Shown here: piece by piece, positions 25,513-38,865 of the stretch | How the letters are laid out: each line of letters begins with the position of its first letter | Numbering within the stretch: the first letter of the stretch is position 1 | From: Arachis hypogaea | Taxonomy: Eukaryota > Streptophyta > Magnoliopsida > Fabales > Fabaceae | Direction: 5' to 3' | Length of the DNA: 64,000 nt | Assembly: GCF_003086295.3 (NCBI RefSeq) | Contig: NC_092038.1 | Coordinates: 101,959,837 to 102,023,836 of the forward strand | Position numbers and translations under genes: made by a program | The notes under the pieces: model-generated | Seen by the model: only the letters and a program-made list of their open reading frames with translations | The model's database searches: none | What the model was told of the DNA's origin: nothing

Positions 25513-27955
25513 TCTTGCATAAAACTGAAAGAAAAAAAAGATTCAATGTTGATTTTAGTAGAATGTAGAAGAAATAATCTCATGCTTGTGTAAAAACCCT
25601 AGCGATTAAACAAGGTTGTCATTCAATTTCATGAATTAAAAATTGAATAGAAGTTGTTCATTATAATAAAAGTGAGAAAAAAAAAGAGGAACATACTAGT
25701 AAAATGAAGAAGGAAAGTAAGGATTAAAACTTGAATCCCTCTGTAGCGGCAAAAATGGAGTTAGAAGTTGAAAGGATAGTTTTCTTAAGATAAACGGACT
25801 CAGAGAAAATTTTTGAATTTTTGAAGGGAAAGTTGCTCTTCATAAATTTATAACCCTAAAAAATTGAAATGTATTTAATTAATGGCATGCGTAATGTTCG
25901 CAATTAATGGGGTCGTGCTTATTAATGCAGTTATTAAGCATGAGAATGGACTTTTTTTCTTTTAATTATTATTGGTATTGAATGAAATTTATTTAGGATT
26001 AACTATTTTCATCTTATTAAAAATTTCGATGACAATAATAATCTTAGGGACAATTTGTTGGTCGAAGATTTTCGATCGATTGGATTAATCTGGGATGTCG
26101 ACTCAAGAAGATGAAAATCGATACCGAAGGTCTCAATTCACTCAAAATTGTCGAAGCGTGAAGTTTACACGTCGAAAATATGGAGATCAAAGACAACATG
26201 TGCGAAGGGAACAGTTACTTGGATTTGCGTTTGACAGGAATAACTTTTTTGAATCCTTCGAGGTGTGACACTTGGCGAAATAAGATTGGTTGGGTTGCTT
26301 TATAAATTTAAAAGGTTTAGTAGCATCAAAAGATTAAAATTCGTTCTCAGAAAAATACTCACGTACACTCACATACTAGCGACTTTCTAAATCTGCCTCG
26401 AATTTCTTTTCTGTAGGATTCCTTCTATATTTTTACTTTTTATTTTAAAATTCTTGTAATTTACTTTTTTATAATATATTTTTTTTTGCAAATTATTTTT
26501 CTTCTTTTAAATTTTTGCATTTTTTTAAATTCAAAATCTTTCGACTATATTAAAAGTATTTTATTGTTTTCTTTTAATTTGAAATCATTTAAAAATATGC
26601 ATAACACCTGTATAATAACCGAAACTAAATATGTATAAAATTAAGTTAAACAAATGAAAGAGACTGCTTCTACAATCAATTTGTCGTCTCTTTTCACAAA
26701 CAAAATAGTGTGATAATGATAACAAAAGATTCAGCCGGAAATTCATCCCCTAGATTTATTTATTAAAATTAGAGGCATACGCTTAAGTCATTAAAGCAAC
26801 GTGAATTACTTTTGTACATATAAAGCATAATTTTTCCCCTTAGACAACACCTCAATACACGAGTCTCTATTTTCATCCATATATCAAGTGTTGAAGCAAA
26901 CAACATTCTCCTTTTAAGAAGGAGAAGATTTGGACCACATTCGGTGGACCCTTCTTCCTGATTATTTGATCGATGCCAATTATTAATGTCAACACTTAAA
27001 ATTTTCACCGGTGACAATTGACGGAATACTTAACACGTGGTCCATGTTGTCTTCGTTTAGTACTCACCCTCTTCTTATAGCACCCTTTTTAGTTTTTACC
27101 ATGTTCTTTCCCAAATGCCATTAATAACTTTTCACGTTAAACTCAATTTTGATTAATTATCCAAATAAAAGAAGAACGGCAAGGAAAAACCAATTCGAAT
27201 TTCTCCGGGTTCCATGCACAACTAGCAAATAATCAAGCGATGTGGTAGTAAAAAACAAAATATAAACCCTTCGAGGGGGTCAATGGATTCGTGCTACGCG
27301 TTCTGGCTTTCTGAATTTGCAGTCTTATTTTTCTTGTCCTTTTTCCCAACCAAGCACGTAGGAGGAAAGCACACGCATAAATTTTTGCTTTTGACTATAA
27401 AGATTATTCATTATTCTACTACCATCTAAGAATTGTCAACACATAAAGACAAACCGTGTCACTTATTTGAGGCATTTGACATCAGTTTTTCTTTTTTAAA
27501 TTCGAGACTCTCAGTTGTTTCAACATGTTAGAATAAAAATTAAAAAATAAGTTAGCTGTATAGTGTTTCCGATCATTATATGAACTATGAACACAAGCAG
27601 CGTGTAAAGAGGAGAGAGGTCAACTTCTGAGTTCCAAACAACCTTTTTCGTATTTCAATCTCTTGTTATGATATTCCAAGAACCTTACAAACCTTAAACC
27701 TACAGCATGGAGAAGTTCAGAAAAGATAGTAAACCATCTACCAAGGAAAAGGTGTCCTTTTCTTGGTGCAAACAAAACAACCTCAAATCTAATGTCACAT
27801 TAAAGTAAGGGAAGAATGGGGGAAGTACCCACTAACCAAGTCACATGCAACTTGAATATGGGCGGCAAAAATTAATCATTCTTGTTCAGAACTTTCAGTA
27901 AAACATTGACAGATACAATCAAATCAAATAAAGCCAATAGATTTCTTTCTCTCTT
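25513..27955. other. Intergenic region (right copy)
   Basis: Equivalent of 4196-6644, nearly identical; nothing further is called. Confidence 0.5.
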
Positions 27956-30548
27956 TCATTCACTTCCTTTTGGCAAGGGTGAGGGAGAGGAAGAAGGGGA
28001 ATTATCGATGTCATGTTGTGGTAATTTCTGTTCTGCTTGGTTGTCCGACGACGGCCGAGTCTCTGCATCAATTTGCCTCACATTTTCTATCATCTTCACA
28101 ACTTCAGACATCTTTGGTCTCTGGTCGGGCATCCTTACCACGCATGACATTGCTATCTGTAGCATTTCCACCATCTCTTCCTCTATATTTGGATACCTCA
28201 TCAGCTCTAAGTCAAACACCTCAGCTGTCCACTCCTCTCGCACAACGAATGAACCCATCTCACCAGGTGGATAATCTCATCCCCACCAGTTGTGTGAATA
28301 GGAGATTTCCCTGTCAGAAGCTCAAGTAACACCACGCCAAAGCTGTAAACATCTGAAGGTTGTGCCGCTTTCCTGGTGTCCGTAACTTCAGGTGCTCGGT
28401 AACCAGCAGCTCGTGAGATGGGTAAGGCAAGTGAGCTCATTATGGATGCGAGACCAAGGTCGGATACACAACCATACTGTTTAGCATTGAGGAAGATATT
28501 TGAGGATTTGATGTTGCCATGCACGAGTTTACCTCCATTCTCAACATGGATACGAGCAATGCCTCTTGCAGCACCTAGGGCTATTTTCAGCCGAGTATCC
28601 CAATCTAGAGCCACTCTTTCCTCTCCTCTTTTACCTGAAAATCTCAGAAGCATGACAAATGTTACACATTCCAACAGTATATGGACATAGTTTGCAATGT
28701 GTACAATTGACTAAAATAACATTTTTAACTCAGATTGCTTTTAATTGATTATTTGGTTGCAAAGTTTGAATCCTGACTTCTCAAGCAAACTGCATATGTA
28801 AGAAACCCTGTTAAAATTATCTGCCCTCAAGAGGAAAAAGCAAAAATTTATATGAGCGATATATCATGTACAACGTAATGATCCAGTGTTTCTGAAAAGT
28901 GAAAACAATAAATGGGAAGCCAAACTTTCTAACTTCAAAGTTAACACTTCCATCAAAATTGTTATAGCCGAGTTCTTAGTCAGACTTGCATTACATAAAG
29001 AATGTTTCAAACAATTGAGAAACAATAGCAGTTCTTAGGAAAGAAAGTTAAATTTCCCTCGTGAGATGCAGAGTATTTCTTCAAACCAACTCAGGTAAAC
29101 ACATGATAAGCTAGGGAGGTGAAATCATACAAAAAGCTAATTGAAGATCCAAGTCCCCTTTTTATGATGAATCAAGTTCATCTGAAATAGTAAATATGAG
29201 GGATCATATATTTCTACTAGTAGCAGATTAAGGATATTAAGTCTAAGAACAAGTAAGATGGCAGACATTTATTATTGACAAAACAATGGTCTAAAATTAT
29301 GCTACATACCGTGTAACATTGACGAGACACTCCCCTGGCTATAGTAATCATATACCATTAATTTCTCATCTTTGGAATAATAATATGCCTTGAGCTCAAC
29401 CACATTCTCATGTTTAAGGTTTCCTACTATTTCCATGTGTTGCTCAAAATCCTTCTTTCCAACTGCTACCTCCTTTAACCTCTTCACAACAACCGTGGTT
29501 GCATCTTCCAGTATTGCCTTGTATGCAGTACCAAACGTTCCCTTTCCCAGTACCTCAGCAGAAGCCCTGAGTAAATCCTCCAAATCAAAAGCATAATTAC
29601 ACCCCTCAAAGAAAGACAGCTTATTATTCGCATCCTGGTTCCTCGATACAGCTTTCTCGGAGACATGTCACCCTTGTGCAACTTCCCACTGAAGGCATCA
29701 TCATCTTCACCCCTCCTTCTTGAGCAGCATACAAAGATCAAGAAAACAAATGCCACAAGGCCTAGAACACCACAGGCAATAGTAATTCCCAGCAGTGCTG
29801 TTTCGCTGAGCCTTCCATGCTTCTTAGATCTTGAAGAAGGCCCATAAACCGGAGGAGGCACTGGCGGAACAACAGGAGAGCTCCCAAGAGAAATATTATT
29901 TCCAAAAAATGACGAATCAGGAAACCTCTGGAGGGATTTAGGCACACTCCCATGCAAATTGTTGTTAGACAGATTCAGCAGCTGCAGTCTTGGCAACTGG
30001 AGATTGGGAATTTCGCCAGAAAGCGAGTTGTTTGCAAGGTTCAAACCAGCAATCTCGGTCAAATTGGAAAGGGAATCAGGAATGCTGCCATTGAAATGGT
30101 TATTGGACAGATTGACAATAGTAAGATTCTTCCAAACTGAGAAATCAGGCAAAGGACCAGAGAAATTGTTGAACTGAAGATACAGTAAAGTTAAGTTCTT
30201 CAAATTAGAAAAGTCAGAAGGTATCCGCCCAGTTATGACATTGGATCTGAGGCTCAAAGTTTGCAGTGCCGAGAGGCGGCTAACAGTATCCGGCGGAATT
30301 GGGCCACGAAATCCAACCCCCGGCAGACGAATGGCGATGACCCGGGACTCATCTTCACTGCAAGTGACTCCGGTCCAATTGGCACACATGGAGGAGGTCT
30401 CATCCCAATTCAGAGGTCTAGAAGGAGGGAATTTGTTCACAAAATCAAGCAAAGCTTCCTTATCTCCGACAGGTTCAGCATTTCCTTGCCAGTGATCAAT
30501 CACAACCAACAAACAAATGGAAGATAACAAAATACGTAGGAACTCCAT
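27956..30548 (-). pseudogene. LRR receptor-like kinase, right copy with two frameshifts
   Basis: Same gene as 6645-9239: exon 1 is 30548-29310 and exon 2 is 28634-27956. Two single-base deletions break the frame. One is in a GGG run, now GG at 29659-29660, just after the membrane helix. The other is in a CC pair, now C at 28246, in the late kinase domain. Apart from these I see identity with the intact copy. Because both changes are homopolymer deletions in a duplicated contig end, I think they are assembly errors; a true recent pseudogene copy is the alternative. Confidence 0.85.
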
Positions 30549-31638
30549 TTCCACCCTTTTCCAAGTATTTTCCACTTCCAGCAGCAAAAGGGAACGAGGT
30601 GTTTCGGCTTGTTTATTTACACTGCAAGCATACTACTAAACTGCTGCACGAGCTGAAAATGAAGACAAGAAGAAGAAGAAGAAGAAGGACCAAGTGTTAG
30701 TGTAAACATAAGATACAAAATCTGGCTCTCATTCCCGCTTTGGAAAACAGAATAAAAGGGGAAAAAGGGGGAGGGTTTGAGAAGTTGAGACAGAGAAAAA
30801 ACCGAAAGAGCGTGGGAAAGAGAAATCTGATTCCTAGAAGGTTGTCGATGAAAGCAGGAGGGGACACTGAGAAACTTGTGCATAAAAGAATGAGCGCTGG
30901 CAGGTTCTGTTTTTAATCCCTCTCTTTCCTTTTTTTCAAAATAAATTAGAAAAGGGAACACAAATTAATTTAATCCAGTAAAAATAAAGAAACAAAAAAG
31001 GGAAAGTGGTTCCAAGAGAGTGAGAAGCAAGCAGATACGGTGCTCCTTTTTGGCTTTTTATTCCGAATTCAAAAATTGAAAGCGAGGAAGGGGCTACTAC
31101 TCACTCAGTTGGGTAGAACCTATTCTTGCTTCGTTCCAGATCTGTGCCTGTTACCTGCGCTATGAGATTGTGATGTATTGTGACGAGTAATGGAGGTATA
31201 TAAATGCAGAAATAGAAGAAAAGTGTGAGAGTAAATAGAATAATACCAAGTGAATGAGGTGTTGCAGTGAAGAAACGGCTCTATGGTGTTGGTGTGTGCG
31301 GTGGATGTAACTGAAGGCGAAGGGCGTTAGACGTTAGAAGTTAGACGTTAGACGTTAGCTTAATGGGTGGAGGAGCCCCGCTACCGCTGGGTGAGTCAAT
31401 GCGAGTATGACTCCGAAGCGTAACGGTTAGAACTGAGAAGGGAAACTCAAAACCGCTGTTGATGGCTGTGGCTTACTGGCTTTGTGGGAAGGAATCAAGG
31501 AAATACTGAACGAGTAAGTGTGACTGTTTTATGGATGATGGTCGATGGGATGGACACTCATGTGGTCCCTATGGGTCACATGTGGGCCTTCCCTTCCCTA
31601 ATTATACTTAATTAATTAATTAATACTTTCATTCCACA
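30549..31638 (-). promoter_or_regulatory. 5' leader and promoter region of the kinase (right copy)
   Basis: Equivalent of 9240-10330, including the (GAA)n run and the 7-bp repeat. No independent feature. Confidence 0.5.
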
Positions 31639-34600
31639 TTGCATAATAAATATCAATTTAATTTAATTCTCTCGTTATCTAATCTAGTTCCTCTCCAACG
31701 AGGACACCCCCCAAAAAAGAGATGTTTCTTTCAAAATCAATTAAAAAATTTTGTTCTAATTGCCTTTTCTTTTATCTATACAAAAAACTTTGAATATAAG
31801 AAAAATACATCATTTATTTATTGAGTTTTAGAAATAGAATTAAATGGCTTATTTTTTAAAACTTTGCCATCATATTCATATCTAGATTGTTTGATAATTG
31901 ACTTAAAAAAATTGTTTGACAACTTTAACTTTCGTTTTCATAGAATTCAAAGAATAAAATCTGTTATACTATTTTTATCATATCTCAAACAAGGAATCCA
32001 AAATGTTCGTAGTATTCCAAATAAAAATACATCCTGTATTAGTATATATGTAGGATCTGTAATTATATTTTACCATCTATTTGGAATTAGAAATAAGGAA
32101 AATATAGCCAACTAAATGAGGGAAGTAAGCCAGTAAGGTATATTATACTTAAAAATTGGATGGTTGAACTAGTGATATTGAGGTTCCTAATTAAGGTAAA
32201 TCATCATTTTAGCTTCTTTTTTCATGGTTAACTTATTGCAATTCAAAAAAGTACTTGTGCAATTATACATCATAATAGGAATGGTTATCTTCTTAAAACA
32301 TTTAAATATTTATCTGCTAATACTGCTACTATGTATGGACAGGATCTTGCGTTCGAATCAGTTGTTATACAATACTGTTAATTAACTTTCTTATTAATTA
32401 TGAACTTAAGTCCTTTGGTAGACTTGGATCCTGGCTCTTTATTATTTATCATTTTTGGAGAATAATAGCATTTGGGAAGGTGGGGACAACGAGTAGCAGG
32501 TTAAAGTGGCTGGTGAGTGGTGAAATGATCATTAGCCCTTTTACGATAACGACAAATAGTCAATGTTGTCAATGGTCCAACATAAATTAGGAAATTGTAC
32601 AAACTACCCCAGACATCCAACCATGATTATATTATGCGTGTATATTTGCTTTTTATTTTTTTTTAAGTAAAATATCGTTGTTTATTTTTAATATTTGAGA
32701 TAAATTTTAAAATTATCTAAATATTTAAGTTGTCTTATTTAAATTTTTAATATTTTAAAATTATTTCAATATTATTATGTTATTATGCTGTGTTTAGTTC
32801 ATATATGAGTGAAGACATAAACACAAATATATAAATATTGAAGACATATATAAGAAGACACAAATTTTTACTTTGTTTGATAATTATACACAAAACAGAA
32901 TATAAATTACAAATGTCAATATTATCCTTATTTCAGAAAAAAAAAATCACTACCATCACTGCCATTAAAGATAGAAGTGAAAAAATGTATGTCTTAACCT
33001 TTGTGTCTTAGTGTCTCAATAAAGTGGTAATACACAAATTTTATGTATTTATGTATTAATATATACTACAGTGTTCCTTCTTATTTTATTTATTTAAAAA
33101 TCAAACATAAAACATAAGTGTGAGTGTGTTACTATGACTCAAAATTTGGTGGATCACACCTACTAAACAAACACTGCATTAGTGATTTATTAACAGAATT
33201 GACAGTGAGACAAAATCGAAACGATTTTAAAATGTTAGAAACTTAAATAAAACAAAAAATTAGGAACAAAAATAATACATTACCCTTAAAAAGATTACCA
33301 AATCAAATAAAATAAAAGTAAATTTTAACGAAATAAATTGTATTATGAATTTAAATTTTTTTATTTTTATTTTAAATAAATTTATTTTTTAATTTTACTC
33401 TTAATTACATTACTTTTTATTCTAAGTAAAATTATTTTTTAATTAAGAAAAAAATTAAAAAATATATAATTATCTGTCGTAAAAAAATTAAAATTATTGA
33501 AAAAAATTAAAATATATTTAAAGTTAAAAATAAAGTTTAATTAAATTAAACATTAAAAAAGTTTAGTATATTATAGAATAAAATGTATAATTTATACCTT
33601 GTATATATACGATGCTTTTTTTTTCTTTTCCAAAAGTTTATATATAAGTCATTCTATAAGTATGAGTAAAAATTTTGAATTCATAATACAATTCATTCTA
33701 TTAAAATTTATTGTCATTTTATTTGATTTGGTAATTTTTCTAAGAGTAATATATTATTTTTATCCTAATATTTTTGTTCTATTTAAGTCTTTAACGTTTT
33801 AAAATTATCTCAATTTTGTCTCATAATTAATTCTATTAATAGATCACTAATGGTAGGACAATATTAAGACGATTTTAAAACATTAGTGACTTAAATAAGA
33901 CGATTTAAATGTTAGAAATAATTTTGGAAGGTATGCCAAACGCTAAAGACAAAAAATAATACTTCACTTTTCTTTTTACTGGTTGCAAAAGTGAATTTGT
34001 TTCTTATACTTAACTAAATTTATTTATATATATAAAAAATAAATTTTATATTTTAATAAATTTAATGAATGAATCAAATATTATTAGTCTTTCTTTTTTT
34101 CTAAAAAAATGTTCATGTGTTAAAAATATTCTAGTATTCACTAGTAATAACATATTCTTATTATCAATCATATCATTGACTACATATTTAAATTCTTCTG
34201 TGATTAACACTTTAACTTGTTGAAAACACAGTAATTGCTTTTTTATTAAAATATCAAAATTGAATTGAACATGAAAGATTATAGTATTTGTTTTTGTTTG
34301 TAAAGAGTCTGTTTGAGGCACAGCTCATTATAAAAGGAGATATTGTCCTATCTTTTTTATCAGGTTGAAATATACGTTAGACTTCAAAAACATTAAACAA
34401 GGTGAGTATTTACAAAAAAGTATTTTGATATTTAAGTCATTAATAATTTAAAAAAGAAAATAATAATAACTTAAGTGAGTATTAAACTTTCAGATGCATT
34501 TTACCTTTTATCTCATATAGACTTACTTTTGAAGATATGATTGTTTTTTAATATCTTCGATTGTTAAGATGTCATTAAACATGTATGTGAATCACATTGT

Positions 34601-34989
34601 AATTATGTTTAGAGTTTCAACATCTGTTTCAACTTCTTCTCCAAATTATTAAGAGGTAATGTATGAGGAGGTTATTTTTCTATTTCACTTGAATGATTCT
34701 GTCTCTTTGTTTGAATGCTCTTTGAGTTATAGATAGAAGTTGCCAAGTTATAGGTATAGGTTGAATTATGCACAACAACATTATAACTCATGAAAGCCCT
34801 GACATTCTTTTGACCAAATCTCAAAATTATAAGTTACAACGTTGAGTTATAGTGATCAGATCAACGTTGATAAATTTAACTATAAAAAAAAACTAAAACT
34901 AACTTGTAATCATAAAAAGTGAATTTCGGTAGATAAAATTATTCGAACACTAAAAAATTATTCAAAATTCTAAAATTATCCCTATACCC
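31639..34989. other. AT-rich intergenic region with MITEs (right copy)
   Basis: Equivalent of 10331-13683. It contains the foldback MITE 33746-33962, and the split foldback 32667-33283 with the Tourist-like MITE 32786-33178 (TTA at 32783-32785 and 33179-33181). Lengths equal those in the left copy. No gene seen. Confidence 0.6.
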
Positions 34990-36250
34990 TGATACGGAAT
35001 TTTACCGCAAATTACCGGCAAGTGCACCGAGTCGTATCAAATAACAAGTTCATGGTGAGTGAGTATCGATCCTACAAGAATTAACGGAGTAAACAAGCAA
35101 TGATTAACTAATTATTCTAGTTAGACAAATGAAATTAAGAGTTTTGAATATCAAATAGTATAAAGACAGTGAATTGAAGAATGCAAACAACAAACATGTG
35201 AGAAAATAATATGAAAAGAGAGTTAACGCTTTGGAGATGATTAAATTTTCAAATTAACAATCATTGTCAACTACCTTGATCGTACAAAGATTTAGTTCAT
35301 GACAAACCTTAGGTGATTGAATTTCAATTCCTTGACAATTCAATCTCTTCTAACCCAATCAACCGTCAATTTCTTGATCAATCAATTGTGATAAAAGATT
35401 AAGTTCAAATTCTGATTTATAAGTCACACAATCCCTATGAACCCAAAAATAATCCAATTATATATCACGTATCACATTAATTCTTGATAATTGAAGAATT
35501 GTGAGAAAAGAGTTTCAAGCTTTAATTCCAGTGATTTAACTTTTCCAAGATTCAAAGGAATTCAATTTAGTTTAGGGTTATTTTCCAATATGCTCTAATC
35601 CATATGATGAAGAATGAAACCAATTCTTAAACAGAAATCAATGCATTAATCAAGAGTAGAAAAATAAATAGTTATTAATCCATCAAAATAAATAGAGCTC
35701 CTAACCTTAACGATGGAGATTTAGTGGCTTACGGTGCTGAGAAAATCCTCAAGTGTAAAAATGTAAATTGTAAAGTGCCGAAGTAGAGAAGAGAAAAGAG
35801 CCCGCACGGCTTCTAATCTTCCCTATTTATAGTCCTAATCCTAATTGATACAAGACTTAAATTAAAACCTAATAGTATCTTTTTCTATTTTAAAACTTGA
35901 TTTGAATTCAATTGATTCCTCCGTGTTGATCTACGCACAGACGTGGGATCACTCCAAATCTTGCTATTGGCGCTAAATGCCGGTGACACCTATCCTACAA
36001 GGTTATGTATGCTTTCCAAAGACACGGCGCTAAACGCCAGTGATGTGGCGTTTAGCGCCACCTATCCCAAGACGAATGGAGAGTTTGTGTGATCCGGCGC
36101 CAAACGCTAGTGATGTGGTATTTAGTGCCACCTTACCAAAAAACGGATACTCCGACGATCTAGTTACTCAAACCTCTCTTTGATACGGTTGCACCACAAG
36201 CATATAGCTGAAACTATAATCCCAAACATTGATGCCCAGAGCCTCTTTGG
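34990..36250 (-). mobile_element. Minus-strand LTR-like fragment hosting element 1 (right copy)
   Basis: Equivalent of 13684-14945; minus-strand TATA box at 35832-35823. Its continuation beyond element 1 may be the sequence at 55520-56782: both flanks contain a TTGATGCYCAGAGC motif close to the insertion site. Confidence 0.55.
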
Positions 36251-36255
36251 ACTGC

Positions 36256-37811
36256 CGATGAGCGGATATTTTATACACTTTTTGGGGGTAATTTCATGTA
36301 GATTTTAGTATGTTTTAATTAGTTTTTAGTAGAATATTATTAGTTTTTAGGAAAAAATAATATTTCTGGACTTTACTATGAGTTTGTGTGTTTTTCTGTG
36401 ATTTCAGGTATTTTCTGGCTGAAATTGAGGGAGCTGAGCAAAAATCTGATTTAGGCTAAAAAAGGACTGCTGATGCTGTTGGATTCTGACCTCCCTGCAC
36501 TCGGAATGGATTTTTTGGAGCTACAGGTTTCCAATTGGTGCGATCTCAATTGGGTTAGAAATTAGACATCCAGGGCTTTCCAGAAATATATAATAGTTCA
36601 TACTTTGCGCGAAGATAGATGACGTAAACTGGCATTCAACGCCAGTTCCATGTTCCAGTCTGGCGTTCAGCGCCAGAAATAGGTTACAAGTTGGAGTTCA
36701 ACGCCCAAAACACGTTACAACCTAGCGTTCAACTCCAGAAACAGCCCAAGCACGTGAGAGGCTTAAGTCTCAGCCCCAGCACACACCAAGTGGGCCCCAG
36801 AAGTAGATTTCTACACCAATTATCTTAGTCTACTCATTCTCTGTAAATCTAGGTTACTAGTTTAGTATTTAAACAACTTTTAGAGATTTATTTTGTATCT
36901 CATGACATTTTTAGATCTGAATTATATACTCTTTGACGGCATGAGTCTCTAAACTCCATTGTTGGGGGTGAGGAGCTCTACAGCGTCTTGATGAATTAAT
37001 GCAATTGTTTATGTTTTTCCATTCAAACATGCGTGTTCTTATCTAAGATGTTCATTCGCGCTTAATTATGGAGAAGGTGGTGATCCATGACACTCATCAC
37101 CTTCCTCAATCCATGAACGTGTGCCTGACAACCACCTCCATTCTACATCAGATTGAATGAGTATCTCTTAGATTCCTTAACCAGAATCTTCGTGGTATAA
37201 GCCAGATTGATGGCGGTATTCATGAGAATCCAGAAAGTCTAAACCTTGTCTGTGGTATTCCGATAGGATTCTGGGATTGGATGACTGTGACGAGCTTCAA
37301 ACTCGCGAGTGTTGGGCGTGATGACAAACGCAAAAGAATCAATGGATTCTATTCCGACATGATCGAGAACCAACAGCTGATTAGCCGTGCTGTGACAGAG
37401 TATTTGGACCATTTTCACTGAGAGGATGGGAAGTAGCCATTGACAACGGCGACACCCTACATAGAGCTTGCCATGGAAGGAACTTTGCATTTTGCTATTG
37501 AGTTGAATATTACATTACAGGAATTCAGAAGACAACACCTCTCCAAAACTCCAACATATTCTCCATCACTGCACAACAAGTAATCATTTCGCACTCTTTT
37601 ATTTTTCTAATAAGTCAAACTGATAATTATAATTGATATCCTAACTAAGAATAATAAAATAAACATAGCTTGCTTCAAATTAATAATCTCCGTGGGATCG
37701 ACCCTTACTCACGTAAGGTATTACTTGGACGACCCAGTGCACTTGTTGGTTAGTGGTACGAAATCATAAGAAATCTTGATTTTGATATTAGGATTAAAAT
37801 TTCGTGCATCA
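36256..37811 (+). mobile_element. 5' LTR of element 1
   Basis: 1556 bp ending GTGCATCA, with a mutated first base (CGATGAGCGG). GGCG-type palindromes lie at 36631, 36662, 36693 and 36724, exactly 31 apart. The U5 hairpin CCTTAC-TCAC-GTAAGG is at 37703-37718. Confidence 0.88.
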
Positions 37812-37817
37812 AGTTTT

Positions 37818-37835
37818 TGGCGCCGTTGCCGGGGA
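37818..37835 (+). other. Primer-binding site, tRNA-Asp (element 1)
   Basis: TGGCGCCGTTGCCGGGGA is the exact complement of the 3' end of plant tRNA-Asp including CCA, starting 7 nt after the LTR end. Athila-type elements are known to use this primer. Confidence 0.9.
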
Positions 37836-38786
37836 TTATTCGAGTTTGAACAACTAAAGATTTATTTTGTTGCTTAGATTAGGAATATAGTATTGATGCT
37901 ATAGAGTCATTAAATTTGAGTCCTTTAATTTCTCTTCAAAATTTTTTCAAAAATATTACTTTTCCTTATTAATTTTTAATTTTTCGTGAGTTAGTGTCTT
38001 TTTCTAAGTTTGGTGTCAATTGCATATTTTATATTTTCCTTTTAAATTTTTGAATTTGTGTTCTTTTATCTTCAAGTTGTTCTTGTTTATTTTTCTTGTT
38101 TGATTTTTAGTTTTTCTTGTTCTGTGTCTTTTCTTGTTTTTCTTGTTCTTTTCCAAAAGCATTAGTCTTCCAAAAGGAATAATATAAATATACCTCTTCA
38201 AAACAAGTGTTACATTTATAGCTCAGTTGGCTAGAGCGTTGGCTTATGTTCTTGGCAATTGGGTATCTTCCTTTTAAAACCTTTTTTCAAAAATAATTTT
38301 TCTCTGATTAAATCTTGTGCCAAACTTTAAGTTTGGTGTTTTCTTGTTAATCTTTCTTTAATTTTCTAAAAATTTTAAGTTTGGTGTTCTTTCTATTGTT
38401 CTTGGCGTTCTTGTGAATCTTCAAGGTGTTCTTGAGTCTTTCTTTGTGTTTTGATCTTAAAATTTTTAAGTTTGGCGTTCCTTGGTGTTTTCCCTCCAAA
38501 ATTTTTGAAAACAAGGAGCATTAGATCTAAAAATTTTAAATCTTGTGTCTTTTGTGTGTTTTTCTCTTTCATCATAAAATTCAAAATTCAAAAAAATATC
38601 TTTTCTAACTATTTTTAAGCCATATTTTCGAATTTTTTTTATAAAAATTCAGATTTCAATTTCAAAATTTTTCAAATCTTATCCTTTTAAGATTTTTAAA
38701 AAAATATTTATTATATCTTTTTCAAAACAAATCTATATCTTTTCCTTCTTAAAATCTTTTCAACTCATAAATATCTTTTTTCAAAT
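37836..38786 (+). other. Leader of element 1, truncated
   Basis: T-rich, with recurring AAGTTTGGTGTT motifs, an 8-bp hairpin CCAAACTT-T-AAGTTTGG (38320-38336) and a tRNA-like A-box at 38219-38230. It should lead into gag but joins antisense gag at about 38787. Confidence 0.7.
38215..38258 (+). other. tRNA-like D-arm with pol III A-box in the leader (element 1)
   Basis: TAGCTCAGTTGG matches the A-box consensus and the flanking GCTC/GAGC form a perfect D-stem. No B-box follows within 60 nt, so this is a tRNA-derived 5' part, not a tRNA gene. The homologous site in element 2 is 40823-40834. Confidence 0.6.
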
Positions 38787-38865
38787 CTTTGTGAGTCCAA
38801 CCATATCCTAGCTCTGTCTCTTACAGCAAAAGGGAATAGCATAAGTCTGTAGACCTCAGGGTCAA
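38787..38865 (-). pseudogene. gag fragment of the minus-strand element, left of element 2
   Basis: Minus-strand translation gives a typical Athila gag core segment. Its frame continues exactly from the gag fragment at 51475-51083 once element 2 and one GTCAA are ignored, so element 2 inserted in this gag. The similarity stops at about 38787, where plus-strand leader sequence of element 1 begins. Confidence 0.75.

Noticed and set aside
38215..38258. A tRNA gene in the LTR-element leader
   Set aside because: Only the D-arm and A-box are present; no anticodon stem, B-box or acceptor stem can be formed.
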